Origin: Gracilibacillus caseinilyticus
GTDB lineage: Bacteria; Bacillota; Bacilli; Bacillales; Amphibacillaceae
Direction of reading: 5' to 3'
Length of the DNA stretch: 64,000 bases
Assembly (NCBI RefSeq): GCF_022919115.1
Contig: NZ_CP095072.1
Span: 496,001-560,000 of the forward strand
Shown: positions 57,913 through 64,000 of the stretch, in pieces
Position numbering within the stretch: the first letter of the stretch is position 1
How the letters are laid out: each line of letters begins with the position of its first letter
Notes under the pieces: model-generated
What the model was told of the DNA's origin: nothing
The model's database searches: none
Seen by the model: the letters and a program-made list of their open reading frames with translations, nothing else
Position numbers and translations under genes: made by a program

Positions 57913-58236
57913 TCATACCAAGGATTGGTTGTTCATCCATCCGTCTGCCCATGTTTGGATACTTTCCAGAACTGGTTTTAATGCCTGACCTTTTTCAGTT
58001 AAATCATATTCGATTCGGACTGGTGTCTCATTGTAAACGTGGCGAATCACAATGCCTTCTTTTTCAAGGTCCTTCAAACGTTCAGAAAGTACACGACCGC
58101 TAATACCAATCGCTGACTCAATCGTAGTAAAACGTTGGGCGCCTTCAAGTAATTGGAAAATAATTAATCCGGTCCAGCGTTTATTTAATATATTCAATGC
58201 CGATTCAAACTTAGGGCAAATTGCTTTATCAGCCAT
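57913..58236 (-). CDS. HxlR-family redox-sensing regulator (YodB-like)
   Basis: The 107-residue winged-helix protein has CPKFESALNILNKRWTGLII with a single conserved Cys7, as in YodB, which reacts with quinones and diamide through that cysteine. The recognition helix GRVLSERLKDLEKEG and the following wing are clear. The C-terminal cysteines of YodB are absent, so it may work by S-thiolation. The start is ATG 58236 with GAGGTG upstream, and it faces the yceI-like gene. Confidence 0.88.
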   Translation of the reverse strand: MADKAICPKFESALNILNKRWTGLIIFQLLEGAQRFTTIESAIGISGRVLSERLKDLEKEGIVIRHVYNETPVRIEYDLTEKGQALKPVLESIQTWADGWMNNQSLV

Positions 58237-58299
58237 GAAACTCACCTCTTTAATTATAGTATAGCAAATTTTGTTACAGAAATAAAATTAATTAATTAC

Positions 58300-58335
58300 T
58301 TGACGTAACTAAATAATTTTTGTACACTTAGTTAC
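58300..58335 (+). promoter_or_regulatory. Promoter and operator of the YceI-like gene
   Basis: TTGACG (58300-58305) and TACACT (58323-58328) have a 17-bp spacer. GTAACTAA (58305-58312) and TTAGTTAC (58328-58335) are a perfect inverted repeat that covers the end of the -35 element and the region after the -10. It is a natural operator for the adjacent HxlR regulator. Confidence 0.75.
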
Positions 58336-58373
58336 ATAAAGTAAGTTATTAATTTTTTGGGAGGAATTTTCAA

Positions 58374-58904
58374 ATGACTAACGTAAATTTAGACAAAGTA
58401 CACAGTGCTTTAAACTTTGAAGTAAAACATATGATGGTATCTAAAGCAAAAGGAGAATTCCAGAGCTTTGACGTAGATATCAACGGCAGTTTCGACGACT
58501 TATCCAATGCAAGTCTGAAAGCAACCATTGATGTAGCATCCATCGAAACAAACAATAACGACCGTAACGGACACTTAAAATCAGAGGATTTCTTCAATGT
58601 GGAACAACATCCACACATTACTTTCGTCAGCAAAAACATCGAAAAAGTTAGTGATGAAGAATACAAAATCACTGGTGACTTAACCATTAAAGGTGTAACA
58701 AATCAAGAAACATTCACTGCTACTTATAATGGTAAAGCCAAAGATCCTATGCAAGGTAATACGATCGCAGGTGCGGATGTAGAAGGAAAAATCAACCGTG
58801 AAGACTACGGTTTAACCTGGAATGCACCACTTGAAACTGGTGGCGTATTAATTGGTAAAGAGGTTAAATTCTCAGGTGGATTTGAGTTTGTCGTAGAAGA
58901 ATAA
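58374..58904 (+). CDS. YceI-family lipocalin-like protein
   Basis: The 176-residue protein starts with LDKVHSALNFEVKHMMVSKAKG and has HPHITFVSKNIEKV and REDYGLTWNAPLETGGVLIGKEVK, typical of YceI. The family forms a beta-barrel that binds isoprenoid or amide-type lipids and often answers to acid, base or redox stress. No signal peptide is present, so a cytosolic site is likely. The ATG has GGGAGG upstream. Confidence 0.93.
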   Translation: MTNVNLDKVHSALNFEVKHMMVSKAKGEFQSFDVDINGSFDDLSNASLKATIDVASIETNNNDRNGHLKSEDFFNVEQHPHITFVSKNIEKVSDEEYKITGDLTIKGVTNQETFTATYNGKAKDPMQGNTIAGADVEGKINREDYGLTWNAPLETGGVLIGKEVKFSGGFEFVVEE

Positions 58905-58939
58905 GATATAGAAACATAAAGATTTTAGGCACAATAAAA

Positions 58940-59000
58940 GCCGACTATTACACGAATCCTCTGCAACTAATTTTCGTGCGATGGTCGGCCTTTCTCTTAT
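58940..59000 (+). terminator. Terminator of the YceI-like gene
   Basis: GCCGAC (58940-58945) pairs with GTCGGC (58984-58989), and the inner CACGAA/TTCGTG extends the stem. CTTTCTCTT follows. Confidence 0.8.
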
Positions 59001-59160
59001 ATCGTAAAAATATGCTGTGACGTATAGCTTTCTACCAATCTTCTATGATTTTTCTTGAAGTGATTTAGCAAGGTAATATTGAAATTGCTGCCCTCTGCCC
59101 CACTGCATACGAGTTTGCCTCTTGCTTGCTCGTCATTTCAGCTTCTGTTCCGATGGATTT

Positions 59161-59290
59161 TGTCCGGTTGAACGCTCCTATCGGATAATTCCTACTCTGC
59201 TCCGGCGTTTTTTGTCCGGTTGAACGCTCCTATCGGACAATTCCAACTCTACTCCGGCGTTTTTTGTCCGGTTAAACAATTCTATCGGAG
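59161..59290. repeat. 52-bp tandem repeat (about 2.5 copies)
   Basis: TGTCCGGTT recurs at 59161, 59213 and 59265, exactly 52 bp apart. Each unit contains GAACGCTCCTATCGGA-like and ACTCTRCTCCGGCGTTTTT segments; the third is cut short and more diverged. Confidence 0.85.
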
Positions 59291-59363
59291 ACTTGTGCAC
59301 TCATCCATATAAAATGGAGGAAAAACTGCCAGTGAATGCCTCATTATCTCTCTGCCTCCTTTT

Positions 59364-60320
59364 TTAAACGGTATTTCGCTCAATTAATTTAATTGGCAAT
59401 TGTTCATGTTGCGCGGCTGATTGATTACTTACATGTTGAAACAGCTTCATTCCCATTGTTGTGTGAGGAATTTCAAAAGAAGTTAATCCCATCATTTTAG
59501 CGATCGGTTGATTATCAAAACCGATAATTGCCAAATCATCGGGCACCTTAATACCGGCCTGGTTACACGCAGTCAGAATGCCTGCCGCCACTACATCACT
59601 TGTGACCAGCAATGCATCAGGTTTACTTTTCAAATCAATTATTTCTTCCACGATGGTTTGGCCATCTTCAAAATAATAATAGTTATCAAAAACAAAGGAT
59701 TGCTGAGGATGCTGCTCTAAAAAATCCTGATATGCCCTATGACGAAAATAACTATTTGAACCAGAATTTCTGCCGATACAATAGCCGATACGCTGATAAT
59801 TTTTTTGATGCAAATAATTCAATGCATTGTTAAAACTTTGATAATGATCAACAAAGACAGAATCGACATTTTGGTTGCCTGCCGCATTTTCGCAAACCAC
59901 GATTTTCCCGTAACGACTATAGGACTCGATAACCGAAAGATCCATTTTATGTGAGCAAATGATCAGACCGTCAATCTGTTTGTGCTTCAGCATATCCAAC
60001 GCTTCTTGTTCACGTTCAAGATTATACTTTGTCTGGATTAATAAGACATGATACTGGTGTTCTGCAGCTTGATCCGTTATCCCCTCTATCAATAAGCCGA
60101 AATAGGGATGTTTTGCAAATGGTACTACTACCCCAATTAACTTAGATGATCCTTGGCTAAGATTAACAGCTGTACGATTCACTTGATAATCAACGCTGTT
60201 CATCACTTCTTGGACCGCTTTCCTTTTTTCTTCCGTTACATAAGGATGATTATTAATGACACGGGAGACGGTGGTCACCGATACCCCTGCCATCTTTGCA
60301 ATATCGCGAATATTTGCCAT
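59364..60320 (-). CDS. LacI/GalR-family transcriptional regulator
   Basis: The 318-residue protein has the N-terminal helix-turn-helix and hinge IRDIAKMAGVSVTTVSRVIN, then a periplasmic-binding-like sugar domain (SKLIGVVVPFAKHPYFG, DALLVTSDVVAAG, IIGFDNQPI). It is divergent from a 50-residue membrane peptide. A perfect palindrome in the gap is a likely operator, so it probably controls itself and its neighbour. The effector is unknown. Confidence 0.93.
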   Translation of the reverse strand: MANIRDIAKMAGVSVTTVSRVINNHPYVTEEKRKAVQEVMNSVDYQVNRTAVNLSQGSSKLIGVVVPFAKHPYFGLLIEGITDQAAEHQYHVLLIQTKYNLEREQEALDMLKHKQIDGLIICSHKMDLSVIESYSRYGKIVVCENAAGNQNVDSVFVDHYQSFNNALNYLHQKNYQRIGYCIGRNSGSNSYFRHRAYQDFLEQHPQQSFVFDNYYYFEDGQTIVEEIIDLKSKPDALLVTSDVVAAGILTACNQAGIKVPDDLAIIGFDNQPIAKMMGLTSFEIPHTTMGMKLFQHVSNQSAAQHEQLPIKLIERNTV

Positions 60321-60366
60321 TGCCTGCTCTCACCTTTTTCAAGATTTTTTAAAAAAGTTCTTGCTC

Positions 60367-60380
60367 TGAAACGCGTTTCA
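60367..60380. promoter_or_regulatory. LacI-type operator palindrome
   Basis: TGAAACGCGTTTCA is a perfect 14-bp palindrome between the divergent LacI gene and the small membrane gene. The central GC differs from the CG of the CcpA cre consensus, so it fits a specific LacI-family operator better. Confidence 0.8.
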
Positions 60381-60413
60381 TCCCCTACCTTATAGATAAG
60401 GAGGGTGATACCA

Positions 60414-60566
60414 TTGTTTATTGTATTGGGCATCGCAGTCTGGGTAGCAATGTGTAGCCTAATCCTAATTGGTGCTTCTTATGCGGCACACTTTGAGGAC
60501 GATTACATGGATCGGGATGCACGATATATCGAACATGTTTATACCCGTAACATCTCTGATCTATAG
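60414..60566 (+). CDS. 50-residue membrane peptide
   Basis: TTG 60414 opens a 50-residue frame with an excellent ribosome site (AAGGAGGGTGAT). The product has one membrane helix (FIVLGIAVWVAMCSLILIGA) and an acidic C-terminal tail (SYAAHFEDDYMDRDARYIE). I do not recognise it. A terminator follows. The divergent LacI gene and the operator suggest joint control. Confidence 0.7.
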   Translation: MFIVLGIAVWVAMCSLILIGASYAAHFEDDYMDRDARYIEHVYTRNISDL

Positions 60567-60572
60567 AAAAGC

Positions 60573-60613
60573 TCGGCATTCGCCTCTTTTAGCGAGTGCC
60601 GTAGTTTTTTCTT
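60573..60613 (+). terminator. Terminator of the small membrane gene
   Basis: CGGCATTCGC and GCGAGTGCCG form a 10-bp stem (one G-T), followed by TAGTTTTTTCTTTT. Confidence 0.85.
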
Positions 60614-60714
60614 TTACTTTGACCCTAAAAATTCTTACCACGTCGATAACAACTTGATAAAACTTTATGCTTTCCTAACGTGAAAATTTAAAGTGTACCA
60701 AGTATATGGAAAAC

Positions 60715-60757
60715 TTTGGCACTCGCTAAAAGACGAGGCGAATGCCTAGTTTTTCTT
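60715..60757 (-). terminator. Terminator of the DUF817 operon
   Basis: GGCATTCGC and GCGAGTGCC form a stem on the minus strand downstream of 60766. It is an inverted copy of the terminator at 60573-60613. Confidence 0.65.
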
Positions 60758-60765
60758 ATATGCGG

Positions 60766-61521
60766 TTATTTCCTTTTTTCTTTTATATGCTTCAACATCG
60801 CCACAATTAAAAAGCTGACAATGACTAAAAGCAGCCAGGAACTGATTTTTCCGAGGTGGACAATCTGCCATTCCACTTCCTGCCCCGGGTACTGCCATGC
60901 CCCAAAGAAAGTGGCAATATTTTCTGCGATCCAGATAAAGAAACTGATTAATACAAAAGCAATAACCATAGGCATCCGGTATTGCTTATGGTTGACCCGA
61001 AAATAGACAATAGTCTTAAAGAATAAGAGAATGGTTGCCACTTTCAGCACCCAGCGAAAATCAAATATGTAATGATGAGTAAAAAAATTGAAATAGATCG
61101 CGGCGCTTAAGGCTGCTACTGCCCATGTCGATGGCCATTTTACCAGATTCACATCGAGTCGTCGCCAAGCCTGACATAAATAACTGGCCACGCTGGCATA
61201 CATAAAACCACTATACAACGGTACGCCAAACACTTTGGACCATGCTTGTTCCGGATAACTCCACGAGCCCATATGTACTTTGTAGATCTCTAATGCTAAA
61301 CCAATTAAGTGAAAGACGCAGACAACTTTTAGTTCATCCCATGTTTCTAGTTTCGTCACAAGCATGAGAACTTGTGTGACAAGACAAATCATCAGCATAA
61401 GGTCATATCTTGACATAAAGGAAATATCGATGACCTGTGTTATCGCTAGCGCAGAAAAAATCACTACAGCAAATACGCATGATTTCGCCTGCTCGATACC
61501 GAATGTCCATAATTGGCGCAT
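60766..61521 (-). CDS. DUF817-family membrane protein (YoaT-like)
   Basis: The 251-residue protein has about seven membrane segments with the conserved YKVHMGSWSYPEQAW and AENIATFFGAWQYPGQEVEW motifs of DUF817. The function is unknown. It is 2 bp from the upstream NTF2-like gene, so the two form an operon. Confidence 0.88.
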   Translation of the reverse strand: MRQLWTFGIEQAKSCVFAVVIFSALAITQVIDISFMSRYDLMLMICLVTQVLMLVTKLETWDELKVVCVFHLIGLALEIYKVHMGSWSYPEQAWSKVFGVPLYSGFMYASVASYLCQAWRRLDVNLVKWPSTWAVAALSAAIYFNFFTHHYIFDFRWVLKVATILLFFKTIVYFRVNHKQYRMPMVIAFVLISFFIWIAENIATFFGAWQYPGQEVEWQIVHLGKISSWLLLVIVSFLIVAMLKHIKEKRK

Positions 61522-61523
61522 GG

Positions 61524-61883
61524 CTAAATCTCCAATACGTAGCTGATGATTTCTTTTATTTTGCCGTCCTTATGTTTGTTTAATTTGTAAATATCACAGA
61601 AGCTGTAATGACGCTGATCACCATTTTTGTCAGTAGAATGAATGAGACCATTTACTGCGGCTTCCTTGCCATGTGTAATCATATGCTCGATTTCCTGTTC
61701 AAAATCATTGCCATTATTCATTCCTTCCAGCGCCTGAGCGAGCGTGTCGATTCCTTTAATCGTATCATTGCCAACCATCCGCCAGACTATATCGTCCGTT
61801 ACACTGGCAAGGATTTTTTCTGATTCCCCTCTTACTAATGCCTCATTAAATTCGCGAAAAAATAGCTGATTTTTTGTTTCCAT
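61524..61883 (-). CDS. NTF2/SnoaL-like protein
   Basis: The 119-residue protein has the SnoaL-like fold pattern, with an N-terminal helix METKNQLFFREFNEALV, DDIVWRMVGNDTIKG and a C-terminal sheet ending in KEIISYVLEI. Such proteins can be small enzymes or binding proteins. I prefer ATG 61883 over the GTG at 61895, which is too close to the GG-rich ribosome site. Confidence 0.8.
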   Translation of the reverse strand: METKNQLFFREFNEALVRGESEKILASVTDDIVWRMVGNDTIKGIDTLAQALEGMNNGNDFEQEIEHMITHGKEAAVNGLIHSTDKNGDQRHYSFCDIYKLNKHKDGKIKEIISYVLEI

Positions 61884-61982
61884 TTCCTTGCACACACCTT
61901 TTTTGGTATTAGTATACCATATGATGCTCGTTTGTTATATTGCAGATGATGAAAAACAGTAGAACTGTCTGTAGTGATACCG

Positions 61983-62657
61983 TTAGTCGCAATTATCGAC
62001 CATTAACCCGTCTGTTTCGGACCATTCTGCATAATAGATAACAGAAATATTGTCATAGCCGTTTTCTTTTAATAATGTCCTAAGCCACTCTTCATCTTTG
62101 CCAATCCAGTCCAGCGTTCGCTTCTGGATGGCTCCTTCATCGACGACCAGGTGGGAGAGTGATGTTTCTTTCGGTTGAATGTTCATCATCTCGGCAGTCA
62201 CTGTCTCAGCGGATTCTTTGCGCATAACGCTGAGGTCTCCGCTTGGTTCGAGAATGGCATATTTCACTTCTGTAATGGAGAAAATACCTTGCAATCGAAG
62301 CATGGAACGAAGCTGTTCTGATTCGAGTTTGTTTTTCTTTAAATTCTTTATATTTAAGATGCCATCTTTTATGATAATGTTCGGTTCGCCTTTCAGGACA
62401 GGACGGAGCCACTCAAAATGTCGTACCAGGAGCTCCAGAACATAAATGAGAACAGACCAGAGAGCCAGAGAATATAACACTTCCCAGAATGTAACAGTGC
62501 TATTATAGACAGCATTCTCCAGCAGTCCTCCCAGTACGAGGAGATAGACGAAATCGACGGGAGTAATCTGTGTTAACTCCTTCTTTCCCATCACCCGCAT
62601 GACGATGATCAGTGCAATGAATCCAATTACTATTTTTGCTGTGATTGTTGTGGCCAT
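61983..62657 (-). CDS. DUF421-domain membrane protein (YetF-like)
   Basis: The 224-residue protein has three N-terminal membrane segments (including FVYLLVLGGLLENAVYN) and a cytosolic domain with LKGEPNIIIKDGILNIKNLKKNKL, as in the DUF421/YetF group found in sporulating bacteria. The function is unclear. Confidence 0.88.
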   Translation of the reverse strand: MATTITAKIVIGFIALIIVMRVMGKKELTQITPVDFVYLLVLGGLLENAVYNSTVTFWEVLYSLALWSVLIYVLELLVRHFEWLRPVLKGEPNIIIKDGILNIKNLKKNKLESEQLRSMLRLQGIFSITEVKYAILEPSGDLSVMRKESAETVTAEMMNIQPKETSLSHLVVDEGAIQKRTLDWIGKDEEWLRTLLKENGYDNISVIYYAEWSETDGLMVDNCD

Positions 62658-62790
62658 AGTTAGTTCCTCTCTATTGTTTGTTTATCTCCTTTTCCCTTTT
62701 GTTAAAGAAAGAAAACTAGTTGTTTAATAATTAACATACGTGGTATCTGACAATTGTATACAGAAAAATAGAAACAGGAGAGTGAATGTC

Positions 62791-64000
62791 ATGAAACAAC
62801 CTTCCAGTTGGAGTGGACGCCTAATTGATTACAAGATTTTTCTTCCCTCCTTATTTATTATTATTGGAATCAGCATTCCTTTCTCAATGTATGAATCCAA
62901 ATCACTAGAACTGTTAAATAGTATATTTGATAAAATTGTAGAAGTATTTAGTTGGGGATATGTCTGGTATGCATTGATTCTTGTCGCAGCTGGGTTATAT
63001 TTATCCTTTTCTAAATACGGAAAAGTGGTGCTCGGCAATCCAGCTGAAAAACCAAAATTCAATATGTTTGAATATGCGTCAATATTGATTGCAATGGGTG
63101 TTGGGTCTACGATTATGCGGACCGGTATGATTCAGTGGACACAGGTGGCTTTGGATCCACCATTTGGTGCATCGCCTGAATCACAGGATGCCTTGTTATG
63201 GGGAAATGCTTATAGCATGTTCTTGTGGAGCTTTCAGGTTTTCGCCATTTTCGTTATGGCAGCACCCGCAATGGCTTACATCATTCATGTCAAAAAGCGG
63301 CCATTGATGCGTATATCAGAAGCTTGCCGGTGTATTTTCGGTGATAAATTCACGGATGGTATTGGTGGAAAAATCTTAGATATTTTATTTTTAGTTAGTA
63401 TATTATCAGGTGCAGCCGTCACACTAGGCCTCGGTACACCTATTATTACGTATAATGTATCGGCATTACTGGATATGGAAGTTACGTTCGGATTAACCTT
63501 GATTGTTACGATCATTTGGGTATTACTTTTCTCTGTCAGTGCCTACTTAGGAATTGAAAAAGGGATTAAGCGACTCAGTACGTTTAATATGTATTTAGCT
63601 GCTGCGCTTGGCGTATTTATATTGATCGCAGGACCGGGTATTTTTATTTTAGACTATTTCACTGATTCAGTTGGCCATCTGATGCAAAATTATTTACAAT
63701 TATCTTTTTATACAGATTCGTTAAACACGGGGTCCGCCACTCACGTGCAGAGTCATATGGTTTTCTGGTTTGCCTATAGTGCGACATGGGCGATGCTTCA
63801 CAGTATATTTGCTGCCAAAATATCAAAAGGGCGTACCGTGAAAGAAATGATTCTCACCTATCTATTGGCACCTACCATGCTATCCTGGATAGCGACTGGC
63901 ATTCTTGGCGGACTTGGTGTCGACCGTTATCTTAGTGGCGATGTAAAAGTGCTGGATATGGTGCAAAATCAAGAGTCGATGACCGTTATCCCGGAAATAC
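62791..64000 (+). CDS. BCCT-family transporter (truncated by window edge)
   Basis: The first 403 residues are visible. Membrane segments and the motif region AMGVGSTIMRTGMIQWTQ correspond to the family's substrate site, more like CaiT than the Na+-coupled betaine carriers. WFAYSATWAMLHSIFAAKISKGRTVKEMI is the conserved loop near segment 8. The substrate may be carnitine, betaine, choline or a related compound. The ATG has CAGGAG upstream. Osmolyte uptake fits the two K+ transporters. Confidence 0.88.
   Translation, partial: MKQPSSWSGRLIDYKIFLPSLFIIIGISIPFSMYESKSLELLNSIFDKIVEVFSWGYVWYALILVAAGLYLSFSKYGKVVLGNPAEKPKFNMFEYASILIAMGVGSTIMRTGMIQWTQVALDPPFGASPESQDALLWGNAYSMFLWSFQVFAIFVMAAPAMAYIIHVKKRPLMRISEACRCIFGDKFTDGIGGKILDILFLVSILSGAAVTLGLGTPIITYNVSALLDMEVTFGLTLIVTIIWVLLFSVSAYLGIEKGIKRLSTFNMYLAAALGVFILIAGPGIFILDYFTDSVGHLMQNYLQLSFYTDSLNTGSATHVQSHMVFWFAYSATWAMLHSIFAAKISKGRTVKEMILTYLLAPTMLSWIATGILGGLGVDRYLSGDVKVLDMVQNQESMTVIPEI

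Larger units (their letters stand above)
58905..59363. other. Intergenic region with terminator and tandem repeat
   Basis: It holds the terminator at 58940-59000 and the 52-bp repeat at 59161-59290. No gene is seen. Confidence 0.55.

Noticed and set aside
60367..60380. CcpA cre site reading of TGAAACGCGTTTCA
   Set aside because: The central bases are GC where cre requires CG; a dedicated LacI-type operator fits better with the adjacent regulator.

Overview
The window looks like chromosome of a low-GC, probably salt-tolerant member of the Bacillaceae (Gracilibacillus/Oceanobacillus-like; genus inferred, not proven). The grounds are the B. subtilis-like order yeaC-yeaD-yebA-guaA-pbuG-yebE-yebG-purEKBCSQLFMNHD, purine riboswitches and PurR boxes of Bacillus type, AGGAGG ribosome sites with frequent GTG/TTG starts, two KtrB-type K+ transporters and a BCCT-type solute transporter.

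Layout. 1-13.7 kb: the 12-gene purine operon on the minus strand, from purE back to purD, with PurR boxes, promoter, guanine riboswitch and terminator ahead of purE. 13.5-14.2 kb: yebG and yebE. 14.3-21 kb: an accessory stretch with an Hsp20, two methyltransferases, an AraC/GyrI regulator, acetyltransferases, an esterase-like hydrolase, a nucleotidyltransferase and two broken genes, one of them split by a small mobile element. 21.8-23.4 kb: pbuG with its own guanine riboswitch. 23.4-30.8 kb: an AT-rich island beside the 3' end of guaA, carrying a Gabija defence pair (gajA, gajB), a broken nuclease-helicase gene, an unknown zinc-finger-like gene and a possible attachment-site repeat. 30.8-37.1 kb: guaA with a third guanine riboswitch, then a transglutaminase-like / DUF58 / MoxR operon.

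38-40.8 kb: two tandem KtrB-like genes, then a DUF4396 membrane protein. 42.6-49.5 kb: a six-gene operon (tyrosine-phosphatase-like enzyme, metallophosphoesterase, Ugp-type ABC importer) with a divergent GntR regulator, probably for uptake and cleavage of a phosphorylated organic compound. 50.1-52.6 kb: nucleoside hydrolase, ribokinase and uracil-DNA glycosylase. 53.0-57.7 kb: an unusual group of a large papain-like candidate protein, an ATP-grasp ligase and an AblB-like acetyltransferase. 57.9-64 kb: an HxlR/YceI divergent pair, a LacI-type regulator facing a 50-residue membrane peptide, DUF817, an NTF2-like protein, a DUF421 protein and the start of a BCCT transporter.

The genes join into a purine theme (synthesis, GMP formation, guanine/hypoxanthine uptake, nucleoside salvage). 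The most unexpected features are outside the coding catalogue: an in-frame heptad repeat after the purF stop, a family of intergenic elements with terminal inverted repeats (four copies here), tandem repeats with periods of 21 and 52 bp, and a 134-bp element inserted in an acetyltransferase gene. All calls were made by reading; no database search was run.
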